A program made the position numbers and the translations under genes. The notes under the pieces were generated by a model. That model was given only the letters and a program-made list of their open reading frames with translations. It searched no databases and was not told the origin of the DNA. DNA of 64,000 bases from Caulobacter sp. GTDB lineage: Bacteria > Pseudomonadota > Alphaproteobacteria > Caulobacterales > Caulobacteraceae. Below, piece by piece: positions 56,099 through 63,738 of this stretch (position 1 is the stretch's first letter; each line of letters begins with the position of its first letter). The DNA lies in contig NZ_JAGIBH010000013.1 of assembly GCF_017744445.1 (NCBI RefSeq), forward strand, positions 1-64,000, read 5' to 3'.

Positions 56099-56542
56099 AT
56101 GCTCATGATCACCAAACGAGACCTCGCCATCGCCGTTGGCGCGGTGGTGCTGACCCTGGCCGGCGTCGCCGTGGCGCAGGCGCCCAAGCCCGCGCTGCTG
56201 GGCCCGTCGGTCTGGCGCTGGGACGAGATCAAGTCCCATCCCACCGACGTCGGCGCCTACGCCCAGATCACGCGCGGCCCGACCGCGACGCTGGATGAGC
56301 TGGAGATGCACGTCACGACCCTGAAGCCGGGCCTCAGCTCCCACGCGCCGCACACCCATCCCAACGAGGAGCTGGTGATCATCCGCGAAGGCGAGGTCGA
56401 GGTGCTGTCGGGCGGCGTCTGGAAGAAGGTCGGCCCGGGCGGGGTGGTGTTCAATGCGTCGAACAGCCCGCATGCCCTGAAGAACGTGGGAACCACGGAC
56501 GCGGTCTATCACGTGATCAACTGGAAGAGCCGGGCGCCCTAA
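56099..56542 (+). CDS. Exported cupin-domain protein
   Basis: A 147-residue cupin with a signal peptide (LAIAVGAVVLTLAGVAVAQA). Cupin motif 1 is HAPHTHPNEELVIIREGEVEVL (three His and a Glu, a complete metal set); motif 2 is GGVVFNASNSPHALKNVG. It starts 4 bp after the oxidoreductase stop, so it is the third gene of the operon. A small metal-dependent sugar isomerase or binding role is possible but not shown. Confidence 0.9.
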   Translation: MLMITKRDLAIAVGAVVLTLAGVAVAQAPKPALLGPSVWRWDEIKSHPTDVGAYAQITRGPTATLDELEMHVTTLKPGLSSHAPHTHPNEELVIIREGEVEVLSGGVWKKVGPGGVVFNASNSPHALKNVGTTDAVYHVINWKSRAP

Positions 56543-56545
56543 AAT

Positions 56546-56567
56546 CCCTCTCTCTAAGAGAGAGGGG
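56546..56567. terminator. Small hairpin between convergent genes
   Basis: cctctctct / agagagagg inverted repeat with a very short loop, after the cupin stop and overlapping the end of the uracil-DNA glycosylase-like gene. Weak terminator or stability element. Confidence 0.45.
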
Positions 56568-57039
56568 TCTTGAGCGCGCTCCACGCTTCGGCCTTCTCCG
56601 CGAATGTCATCGCCGCATGGGCCGGTGACGAGGAGGGCAGGGCGATTGTCTTGATGCGCTCGCCGATCAGCCGGCCGCCCAGCTTGGCCGCCGTGCCGCC
56701 GTTGAAGGCGACGGCTTGCAGGTTGGGGAGGGCGTCGATCAGCGCCAGCAGGTCATTGGCGGCCGGGTCCTTGATCGCCGCGTCCAGGCTGCCCGGCCGC
56801 TCGGCTTCGGCGATGACGTCCCATAGGCCGACGCCGTGGGCCAGCAACGCCGTCAGCCGCGCCTCGTAGGCCAGCGGGATCAGGGGCGTATCGAGCACGC
56901 CCTCCATCAGTCGCCAGAAGGCGTTCCTGGGATTGCCGTAGTACTGCGAGACCGCCAGCGAGGCCTCGCCCGGCAGGCTGCCCAGGATCAGGACGCGGGT
57001 ATTCGCGTCAACGACCGCCGGGAAGCCTGCCTTGCGCAA
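56554..57039 (-). CDS. DNA-deoxyinosine glycosylase (UDG family 6)
   Basis: A 161-residue enzyme of the uracil-DNA glycosylase superfamily that removes hypoxanthine from DNA. The first motif RVLILGSLPGEASLAVSQYYGNPRNAFW is typical of family 6, with Asn near NPRNAFW, and the second is LPSSSPAHAAMT (S-S-P-A-H). The TTG start lies 4 bp after the purB stop and has no strong ribosome site, so translation may depend on purB coupling. Members remove deaminated adenine from DNA. Confidence 0.85.
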   Translation of the reverse strand: MRKAGFPAVVDANTRVLILGSLPGEASLAVSQYYGNPRNAFWRLMEGVLDTPLIPLAYEARLTALLAHGVGLWDVIAEAERPGSLDAAIKDPAANDLLALIDALPNLQAVAFNGGTAAKLGGRLIGERIKTIALPSSSPAHAAMTFAEKAEAWSALKTPLS

Positions 57040-57043
57040 GACG

Positions 57044-58354
57044 CTAGGCTTGCTCGCCGAAGACGCGCTTGAAGATCACGTCGACGTTCTTGGTGTGGTA
57101 GCCATAGTCGAACAGCTCTTCGAGCACGCTGTCCGACAGCGCCTTGGACACCACCGGATCGGCCTTCAGGAAGTCGATGAATCGGCCTTCGCCGCGCCAG
57201 ACCTTCATGGCGTTGCCCTGGACGGCGGCGTAGGCGTCCTCGCGCGACACGCCCTCTTGCGTCAGGGCCAGCATGACCCGCTGCGAGAAGACCAGGCCAC
57301 CCAGCTTGTCCAGGTTCTTGGCCATGTTGTCGGGATAGATGTTGAAGCGCTCGATAACGCCGGCCAGGCGGCGCAGGGCGAAGTCGAGGTGGATGGTGGC
57401 GTCGGGGCCGATGCCGCGCTCTACCGACGAGTGGCTGATGTCGCGCTCGTGCCAGAGGGCGACGTTCTCCATCGCTGGCACCACGGCCGAGCGGACCAGA
57501 CGGGCCAGGCCGGTGAGGTTCTCGGTCAGGATCGGGTTGCGCTTGTGCGGCATGGCCGACGAGCCCTTCTGGCCCGGATCAAACGGCTCTTCGGCTTCCA
57601 GAACCTCGGTGCGCTGCAGGTGGCGGATCTCGGTGGCCAGGCGCTCGACTGATGAGGCCACGACGCCCAGGGCCGCGAAATAGGCCGCGTGACGATCGCG
57701 CGGGATCACCTGGGTCGAGACCGGCTCGACGGCCAAGCCCATCTTGTCGGCCACGTGCTGTTCGACGCGTGGGTCGACATTGGCGAAGGTGCCGACGGCG
57801 CCCGAAATCGCGCAGGTGGCGATCTCGAACTTGGCCATGGCCAGGCGCTCCTTGGCGCGCTGGAACTCGGCGTAGTAGCCGGCCAGCTTCAGGCCGAAGG
57901 TGATCGGTTCAGCATGGATGCCGTGGCTGCGACCGACGCAGACCGTCATCTTGTGTTCCATGGCCCGGCGCTTCAGGGCGGCCAGGACCAGGTCGACGTC
58001 TTCCAGCAGGAGGTCGGTGGCGCGCGACAGCTGCACGGCGAAGCAGGTGTCCAGCACGTCCGAGCTGGTCATGCCCTGGTGCAGGAAGCGGGCTTCCGGA
58101 CCGACGATCTCCGACACGTGGGTCAGAAAGGCGATGACGTCGTGCTTGGTGACGCGTTCGATCTCATCGATGCGATCGCTGTCCCAGACCGCGTCGCGGC
58201 CCTTTTCCCAGATCGCCTCGGCGGCAAGCTTCGGGATGGTCCCGATCTCGGCCATGGCGTCGGCGGCGTGGGCCTCGATCTCGAACCAGATCTTGTACTT
58301 GGTCTGGCTGGACCAGATGGCGGCGGCTTCGGGGCGGGCGTAGCGGCTGATCAT
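57044..58354 (-). CDS. purB: Adenylosuccinate lyase
   Basis: A 436-residue enzyme that splits SAICAR and adenylosuccinate, used twice in AMP synthesis. MISRYARPEAAAIWSSQTKYKIWFEIE is the standard start. TSSDVLDTCFAVQL and GRSHGIHAEPITFGLKLAGYYAE hold the catalytic His. The family signature GSSAMPHKRNPILTEN is present. The ATG was chosen from a frame that extends upstream. A GC-only hairpin sits directly before the ATG (see regulatory entry). Upstream is an MFS gene on the same strand; downstream is the DNA glycosylase. Confidence 0.98.
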   Translation of the reverse strand: MISRYARPEAAAIWSSQTKYKIWFEIEAHAADAMAEIGTIPKLAAEAIWEKGRDAVWDSDRIDEIERVTKHDVIAFLTHVSEIVGPEARFLHQGMTSSDVLDTCFAVQLSRATDLLLEDVDLVLAALKRRAMEHKMTVCVGRSHGIHAEPITFGLKLAGYYAEFQRAKERLAMAKFEIATCAISGAVGTFANVDPRVEQHVADKMGLAVEPVSTQVIPRDRHAAYFAALGVVASSVERLATEIRHLQRTEVLEAEEPFDPGQKGSSAMPHKRNPILTENLTGLARLVRSAVVPAMENVALWHERDISHSSVERGIGPDATIHLDFALRRLAGVIERFNIYPDNMAKNLDKLGGLVFSQRVMLALTQEGVSREDAYAAVQGNAMKVWRGEGRFIDFLKADPVVSKALSDSVLEELFDYGYHTKNVDVIFKRVFGEQA

Positions 58355-58380
58355 GGGCGGGCGTTTCGGCCCGCCCGCCC
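58355..58380 (-). promoter_or_regulatory. GC hairpin at the purB start
   Basis: On the minus strand GGGCGGGC (58369-58376, or in an alternative register 58373-58380) pairs with GCCCGCCC (58355-58362), which ends immediately before the ATG. The loop is 6 nt. No AGGAG-like site is visible, so the ribosome site may be inside this stem. Its role is inferred. Confidence 0.4.
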
Positions 58381-58407
58381 TCGGAGTCAAGGGAAGAGGC
58401 TTATTAC

Positions 58408-59910
58408 TTAAGCCGCCGCGCGCTCCTTCATGTGCTTGACCAGCCCGATGCTGGCCAGGCCGTAGTGCACGCCGGCCCAGGCGTAGAAGCATAGCGAGAC
58501 GATGATGCCCTGCTGGGTCGACCGGGCCATGGCGCCGGCGCAGGCCTTGGCCAGTTCGGGCGCGGAGCCCTTGGGCGCGAGGCCGCCGGGGCAGGAGGCC
58601 GCGAAGCTCTGGGCGCCCGTGTCACCGAACGAACCGGCCAAGGCGTGCAGCATGCCGGTCGTGCCGGGGTTGTTGAAGTTGAACTGCGCCATGTGGTCGA
58701 TCAGCCAGCCGGTGAACACCGGCCCGCCGCCCAGGGCGATCAGGTTCAGGAAGAAGAACAGCAGGGCCGTGGCGGTGGCCCGGCGGCGCGGCTCTACCGA
58801 GTTCTGCACGACGGCGAAGGTCGGGGCCAGGTAGGTGTAGTGGAAGATGCCCGGGACCAGCAGGATCAGGGCCGTGGCCTGCCAGCTCGTCTGCAGATAG
58901 GCGGCGATGTAGATCGGCGTGCAGACGATCAGGCCGATGGCCGGGGTCAGGGCGTACCACTTGACGCTCTTCTTGCCGGCCCAGTCGGTCAGGAAGCCGC
59001 CGACCAGGGTGCCCAGGCCCGCCGAGAAGCCTCCGATCAGGCCGACGATCAGGCCCACCTGCGCCAGGCCCAGGCCGTAGGTGCGCACGAAATAGGGCGG
59101 CACGAACGCGCCCGAGCCGTACGAGCCGAACGAGGCGATGGTCACGCCCAGCACCATGTGCAGCACGGGCCACTTGCCGAACAGCACCTTGGCCACGGCC
59201 CACATCTCGGAGAACTCGTTGGCCAGGGAGAAGGCGGGCTTGGGCGCCGGCTCGACGACCAGGTTTTCGGCTTCCAGCGGGCGCTCGACGATCTCGGAAT
59301 GGCCGCGCGGGGGCTCCTTGATCACCAGCTTGACGATCAGGGCCAGGATCACGCCGGGCAGGCCGACGATAACGAAGGCCACCCGCCAGCTGAACTCCTG
59401 GGCCAGCCAGCCGCCGGCCACCGCGCCGAACATGGTGCCCAGCGGGATGCCGAACGAATAGATCGACAGGGCCGAGGCGCGCTTCTTGGGTTCGTAGTAG
59501 TCGCTGATCAGCGAGTGGCTGGGCGGCGAGCAGCCGGCCTCGCCGACCCCAACGCCGAAGCGGAACAGGGCCAGCTGGGCGAAGTTGGCGGCCGCGCCGC
59601 ACAGGGCTGTGAAGCCCGACCAGATGACCAGCGACACCGAGATGATCGTCACCCGGTTCCAGCGCTCGGCCAGGCGGGCGATCGGAATGCCCAGGATCGT
59701 GTAGAGCAGGGCGAAGTAGAGGCCGCCCAGCAGGCCCAGCTGGGTGTCGGTCAGCTTCAGGTCGACCTTGATGGCCTGACCGATAGTGGCGATGATCGTC
59801 CGGTCGATGAAGTTGAAGGTGTAGGTGGCTAGGAGAAGCCCCAGCACAGCGGCTTTGTAGCCATTGGAATAAAGCGGCCGATCGCCGCCGGACGCACGCG
59901 CGTCGGCCAT
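58408..59910 (-). CDS. MFS transporter (spinster-like)
   Basis: A 500-residue major facilitator with about 12 helices. YTFNFIDRTIIATIGQAIKVDL, then GLYFALLYTILGIPIARLAERWNRVTIIS is the spinster-type start, with the RxxRR-like loop. FGVGVGEAGCSPPSHSLISDYYEPKKRASALSIYSFGIPLG is diagnostic. Around residues 225-260 is a longer cytosolic loop. Likely exports or imports lipids or organic acids; unknown. It is a paralogue of the gene at 60135, and both share an almost identical leader. Confidence 0.92.
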   Translation of the reverse strand: MADARASGGDRPLYSNGYKAAVLGLLLATYTFNFIDRTIIATIGQAIKVDLKLTDTQLGLLGGLYFALLYTILGIPIARLAERWNRVTIISVSLVIWSGFTALCGAAANFAQLALFRFGVGVGEAGCSPPSHSLISDYYEPKKRASALSIYSFGIPLGTMFGAVAGGWLAQEFSWRVAFVIVGLPGVILALIVKLVIKEPPRGHSEIVERPLEAENLVVEPAPKPAFSLANEFSEMWAVAKVLFGKWPVLHMVLGVTIASFGSYGSGAFVPPYFVRTYGLGLAQVGLIVGLIGGFSAGLGTLVGGFLTDWAGKKSVKWYALTPAIGLIVCTPIYIAAYLQTSWQATALILLVPGIFHYTYLAPTFAVVQNSVEPRRRATATALLFFFLNLIALGGGPVFTGWLIDHMAQFNFNNPGTTGMLHALAGSFGDTGAQSFAASCPGGLAPKGSAPELAKACAGAMARSTQQGIIVSLCFYAWAGVHYGLASIGLVKHMKERAAA

Positions 59911-59924
59911 ACTGACTCTCTCCC

Positions 59925-59950
59925 TTCAAACATTTGTTCTAATCTTTGAG
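59925..59950 (-). promoter_or_regulatory. Conserved leader/promoter element, MFS copy 1
   Basis: Minus strand GATTAGAACAAATGTTTGA, found with one difference in 25 nt before the second MFS gene at the same distance from the ATG. TTAGAAC resembles the Caulobacter -10 GCTANAWC, and the AACA/TGTT pair could be a binding site. Confidence 0.6.
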
Positions 59951-59995
59951 GGGGACTGTGACGGAGCGGAAGGCAAAGCGCCAGAGGGGAAATTC

Positions 59996-60128
59996 ACCCT
60001 TCTCCCCTTGCGGGAGAAGGTGTCGGCGAAGCCGACAGATGAGGGGTTGAAAGCCCTGTCGAAAAGGCCCGCGCGACCCCTCACCCGACCGCCTGCGGCG
60101 GCCACCCTCTCCCGCAAGGGGAGAGGGA
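59996..60128. repeat. Intergenic stem-loop repeat (copy F, full unit)
   Basis: A bipartite copy: cttctccccttgcgggagaag, tgtcggcgaagccgaca and gatgagggg on the left; the mirror cgacccctcac, a ccgcctgcggcgg hairpin, and ctctcccgcaaggggagag on the right. It lies between the two MFS genes, just after the end of the second one. Confidence 0.75.
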
Positions 60129-60134
60129 TACTCG

Positions 60135-61469
60135 CTAGGCGACCATCTCTTCCCGGATGCTGTTCCTCGCCGCCCAGAACAGGCCGAATGCGGCCAGGCC
60201 CAGCGTTGCTGAAACGATCAGCGCCCAGCGCACGCCCTGCGCCTCGCCCAAGCCCATGTGGCCGGCCAGCACGTCGCTGAGCAGGCCCACCGCGACGGGG
60301 CCGAGGCCCAGGCCGATCAGGTTGATGATCAGCAGCAGTACGGCCGAGGCTGTGGCGCGCAGAGCGGGGTCAACGATGCTCTGGGCGGTGGCGTAGACCG
60401 GGCCGTACCACAGCGTTCCCAGCAGGGCGTTGATGGCCAGCAGGCCGATGGCGGTCATCGGCGCGTCCAGGCTGACGGCGGTGATGTAGATCGGGATGGT
60501 GATCAGTGAGGCCACCGCCGGCACGGTGACGTAGGCCCGCAGGTCCTTGGCCCCCAGGCGGTCGGCGAAGACGCCGCCCAGCCAGGCCCCGATGACGCCG
60601 GCCGTGCCGCCGATCAGGCCCAGCGCCAGGCCCAGAAACCCGGCCGGTTTCAGGCCGACGCTCGCGGCTAGCTCGGTCAGTTCCGCGCCATGGTTGCGGA
60701 AGAAGAACGAGGCCGTGAACGGCGCGTGGCCATAGCCGATGAAGGCCTTGATCGAGGCGGCCAGGGCCACCAGCCAGAAGGTCTTCTTGGTGGCCAGCAC
60801 CGCGAGAGCGGCGGCGAAGCTGATCTGCGAGCTGGCGCGGGCGGCCATCTCGGCGGCCAGCTTCTTGCGCGGCTCCACCAGAGTAAAAGCGGCGATCAGG
60901 GCGAACAGCACGCCCGGCGCGCCGGCAACCATGAAGGCCACCCGCCAGCCATAGGCGTCGGCGATCAGCCCGCCCATGGCCATGCCGGCCAGCGTGCCCA
61001 GCGGCGTGCCGATCGAATAGAAGGCGATGGCGCTGGCCCGCTTCTCCTTGGGCACATAGTCGGTGATCAGCGAGTGAGCGGGCGGCGTGCAGCCGGCCTC
61101 GCCGACGCCCACGCCGATGCGGGCCAGGATCAGCTGCCAGAAGTTCTGGGTGAAGCCGCACAGCACCGTGAAGGCGCTCCAGGCGGCCACCGAGGCGCCG
61201 ATGATGTAGGGGCGGTTGCGGGTCTCGGCGAGGCGGGCGATCGGGATGCCCAGCACGGTGTAGAAAATGGCGAAGGCCAGGCCCGTCATCATGCCCAGCT
61301 GCCAGTCTGCCAGGCCAAGGTCGCGCTTGATCGGCTCGGCCAGGATATTGACCACCTGCCGGTCCAAGAAGTTCAGGGTGTAAATGATCAACAGCACCCA
61401 GAGGGCGTATCGTCGGTAGCCCGCAGATACGGGCGCGATCACGGGCGACGGCGTGGCGGGTTCCGCCAT
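60135..61469 (-). CDS. MFS transporter (spinster-like)
   Basis: A 444-residue paralogue of the previous MFS protein, shorter mainly in the central loop. The start region LWVLLIIYTLNFLDRQVVNILAEPIKRDLGLADWQLGMMTGLAFAIFYTVLGIPIARLAETRNRPYIIGA matches the same family, and GVGVGEAGCTPPAHSLITDYVPKEKRASAIAFYSIGTPLG is the same diagnostic stretch. Substrate unknown. The ATG was chosen because AGGGAGAGAGTCC precedes it. Divergent from the glutathione transferase gene. Confidence 0.92.
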   Translation of the reverse strand: MAEPATPSPVIAPVSAGYRRYALWVLLIIYTLNFLDRQVVNILAEPIKRDLGLADWQLGMMTGLAFAIFYTVLGIPIARLAETRNRPYIIGASVAAWSAFTVLCGFTQNFWQLILARIGVGVGEAGCTPPAHSLITDYVPKEKRASAIAFYSIGTPLGTLAGMAMGGLIADAYGWRVAFMVAGAPGVLFALIAAFTLVEPRKKLAAEMAARASSQISFAAALAVLATKKTFWLVALAASIKAFIGYGHAPFTASFFFRNHGAELTELAASVGLKPAGFLGLALGLIGGTAGVIGAWLGGVFADRLGAKDLRAYVTVPAVASLITIPIYITAVSLDAPMTAIGLLAINALLGTLWYGPVYATAQSIVDPALRATASAVLLLIINLIGLGLGPVAVGLLSDVLAGHMGLGEAQGVRWALIVSATLGLAAFGLFWAARNSIREEMVA

Positions 61470-61482
61470 GGACTCTCTCTCC

Positions 61483-61508
61483 CTCAAACATTTGTTCTAA
61501 TCGTTGAG
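61483..61508 (-). promoter_or_regulatory. Conserved leader/promoter element, MFS copy 2
   Basis: Second copy of the minus-strand element GATTAGAACAAATGTTTGA, 24 of 25 identical to the one at 59925. It begins 15 nt upstream of the ATG, and the purine-rich ribosome site GGGAGAGAGTC is conserved too. Confidence 0.6.
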
Positions 61509-61571
61509 GCGACCTTAGACGCAAGGTAAGGCGGAACGCCATCCGGCATTTGCAGTAGGGGAGCGCGCGCC

Positions 61572-62198
61572 ATGGAACTCGTCATCGGCACCAAGGCCTG
61601 GTCCAGCTGGTCGCTGCGCCCGTGGCTGGCGCTCAAGCGCACCGGCGCGGCGTTCAGCGAGATCGAGGTCACGCTGCGCCAGGGCGAGGTGACGACCGCC
61701 GAGATCGGCAAGATCTCGCCCAGCAAGCTGGCCCCGGCCCTGAAAGACGGCGACCTGGTGATCTGGGACTCGCTGGCGATCTGCGAGTACCTGGCCGAGA
61801 AGTTCCCGGAAGCGAAACTGTGGCCGGCCGATCCTGCCTTGCGCGCCCTGGCCCGCTCGACGGCGGCCGAGATGCACTCGGGTTTCCAGGCCCTGCGCGG
61901 TGAGTGCGCGATGGCGCTGGACGTCGCGCCGCACAAGCTGGACATCTCCGAAGCCACCCAGAAGGACGTGCGCAAGATCGTCGAGCGCTGGAACCAGCTG
62001 CTGACGCGTTCGGGCGGGCCGTTCCTGCTGGGCGAGTGGTCGATCGCCGACGCCTTCTGGACGCCGGTGGCGACGCGCTTCCGCACCTACCAGATCCAGC
62101 TGGCGGACTACGGCGACGCCGGCGCGGCCCAGGCCTATGCCGATCGCTTGCTGCAGACCCCCGAGTTCCTGGAGTGGGAGCGCGCCGCAAAAGCCTAG
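61572..62198 (+). CDS. Glutathione S-transferase family protein
   Basis: A 208-residue GST. The thioredoxin-like N-domain has VIGTKAWSSWSLRPWLALKRTGAAF with the Ser-based active site, the cis-Pro region KLAPALKDGDLVIWDSLAICEYL with the glutathione-binding Asp-Ser, and an all-helical C-domain ending with WSIADAFWTPVATRFRTY. It conjugates or reduces with glutathione; the substrate is unknown. ATG start; divergent from the MFS gene. Confidence 0.92.
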   Translation: MELVIGTKAWSSWSLRPWLALKRTGAAFSEIEVTLRQGEVTTAEIGKISPSKLAPALKDGDLVIWDSLAICEYLAEKFPEAKLWPADPALRALARSTAAEMHSGFQALRGECAMALDVAPHKLDISEATQKDVRKIVERWNQLLTRSGGPFLLGEWSIADAFWTPVATRFRTYQIQLADYGDAGAAQAYADRLLQTPEFLEWERAAKA

Positions 62199-62212
62199 CG
62201 GCGCGTGGCCGG

Positions 62213-62587
62213 CTAGATCGGCTGGCCGACATCAATGCGGTTGCCGTCCAGGTCGGCGAAGACGAAGGCCCGCAGGCCATAGTCCTTGTCGGTTAGCGAC
62301 TTGATGATCCGCACGCCGGCCGCGACCAGGTGGCCGTGCAGCGCGTCGACGTCGTCGACGATCAGATGGGCGATGTTGGCCGTCGAGGGCCTGTGGTCCT
62401 TGACCAAGCTCAGATGCAGCTCGGCGCCGTCCTTCTCCAGGATCATGAAGCCGACCGGCGAGCCGTTTTCGAATGTCTTCGAGAAGCCCAGGACGTCTCG
62501 GTAGAAGGCATACGCGGCCTGGATGTCACGCGTGAAGGCTGACGCGGCCAGGCGGCCGAACGTGATGTTCGAGGTCGATGAGGTCAT
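62213..62587 (-). CDS. VOC family protein (bleomycin-resistance-like)
   Basis: A 124-residue VOC protein. FGRLAASAFTRDIQAAYAFYRDVLGFSKTFENG, then EKDGAELHLSLVKDHRPSTANIAHLIVDDVDALHGHLVAAGVRI, ending RAFVFADLDGNRIDVGQ is the family pattern. Probably binds small hydrophobic molecules or acts as a non-enzymatic resistance protein; enzymatic metal site not complete. The frame extends upstream, but this ATG fits the fold. Confidence 0.87.
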   Translation of the reverse strand: MTSSTSNITFGRLAASAFTRDIQAAYAFYRDVLGFSKTFENGSPVGFMILEKDGAELHLSLVKDHRPSTANIAHLIVDDVDALHGHLVAAGVRIIKSLTDKDYGLRAFVFADLDGNRIDVGQPI

Positions 62588-62697
62588 CGCTCGCGGTCTC
62601 CCTGAGGGACGGGGCAGGGGCGGCGGTGCGCATGCCCGATGTGGAGCGGTGTCCGCCGCCACATCTGCCACAGGGAGACCTTGAGGACTAGACCGGT

Positions 62698-63156
62698 CTA
62701 GAGCCCTGTCGGCGCGCCGTTCTCGATCGGCGGGGCCTTGCAGCGGCCGGCGCGGGCTTGGACCACGTACAGCAGGGCGCGGCCCTGGGCGAAGGCGCTG
62801 TGCTCGGCCAGCGGGTTGGTGGGCTGGCCGGTGGTCAGGCTCAGCGCTTGCTCACCGCTGCCGGCGGCGGACTGGCCCAGCGAGGCCTGGTTCCACTTGC
62901 TGAGCTGCGCGGCGCAGGCGGCGACCACGGCGTCGGCCACGACCTCGGCGCTATCGCGCGAACCGGCCAGGCTGTAGGCCCAGCGGCGCGTGCACTCCTC
63001 GACCGGCATCGACGGATCGGCCGCGGCTGTGGCGCCCGGCGCGGTCTTGAAGTCGGCGCAGATCTTGGGGTTGGCCATCGTGTCGTGGCCGTTCTCGCAC
63101 GCGGCGAGGCCGAGGGTGGCGAGGGCCAGGGCGGCCATCACGGGCTTGCGGATCAT
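62698..63156 (-). CDS. Putative lipoprotein, function unknown
   Basis: A 152-residue protein. MAALALATLGLAACEN gives a lipoprotein signal with Cys20. The mature part has NPKICADF, PVEECTRRWAYSLAGSRDSAEVVADAVVAACAAQLSKW and ends RCKAPPIENGAP, with four or more Cys. It lies in the same direction as the glycine-zipper gene. Family not recognised. Confidence 0.7.
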   Translation of the reverse strand: MIRKPVMAALALATLGLAACENGHDTMANPKICADFKTAPGATAAADPSMPVEECTRRWAYSLAGSRDSAEVVADAVVAACAAQLSKWNQASLGQSAAGSGEQALSLTTGQPTNPLAEHSAFAQGRALLYVVQARAGRCKAPPIENGAPTGL

Positions 63157-63177
63157 CGTCTGGATTTCCGTTGGTTC

Positions 63178-63666
63178 TTAGCGGGGGCAGATCTGGACGG
63201 CGCGCGAGCTGAGGCGGCCGCGGTCGTCATAGTAGGAGATCGTCGCGTCGCGGCACGAACCGCCGGACGGCGTGGTGTTCGACACCTGCTGGAAGGTCCC
63301 GTTCTGGACCGTGCCGCTGGCGACCGGATTGCCCATGTGGTCGTAGTAGACCTGACGGACGGGCGCGGGTTGAGCCGGCTGGTACGACGCGCCGCGCGGG
63401 CTGGAGCTGTAATAGGCCGTGCGGGTGCGATGGCAGCCGCTCTTGCCGATCTCGCGGCCGACCAGTGCGCCGCCGACGCCGCCGATCAGCAGACCGCCGC
63501 CGCCCTTGGAGATCGCGTTGCCGACCAGGGCGCCGCCCAGGCCGCCGATGACGGTGCCGGTGGCCTTGCGGCTGCGGCAGGACGCGGCGTTCGCGTCGGT
63601 GGGCGCCATCATGGCGGGCAGGGCCATGGCGCCGACGGCCAGGCTGATAATGATGAGACGGGGCAT
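63178..63666 (-). CDS. Exported glycine-zipper protein
   Basis: A 162-residue protein. The signal peptide is residues 1-27 (IIISLAVGAMALPAMMAPTDANA). Residues ~36-75 are a glycine zipper (TGTVIGGLGGALVGNAISKGGGGLLIGGVGGALVGREIG), the 2TM motif of outer-membrane Rick17kDa/SlyB-like proteins. The C-terminal half is hydrophilic with SYQPAQPAPVRQVYYDHMGNPVASGTVQNGTFQQV. It probably sits in the outer membrane or periplasm. It is upstream of the lipoprotein gene on the same strand. Confidence 0.85.
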   Translation of the reverse strand: MPRLIIISLAVGAMALPAMMAPTDANAASCRSRKATGTVIGGLGGALVGNAISKGGGGLLIGGVGGALVGREIGKSGCHRTRTAYYSSSPRGASYQPAQPAPVRQVYYDHMGNPVASGTVQNGTFQQVSNTTPSGGSCRDATISYYDDRGRLSSRAVQICPR

Positions 63667-63738
63667 GTGATCCTCGCCGGTTAAGGTCCCTCGGGGCTCT
63701 CAACGCGTCTCGTCGGCAGAAGGATGCAGAACTGTCGT

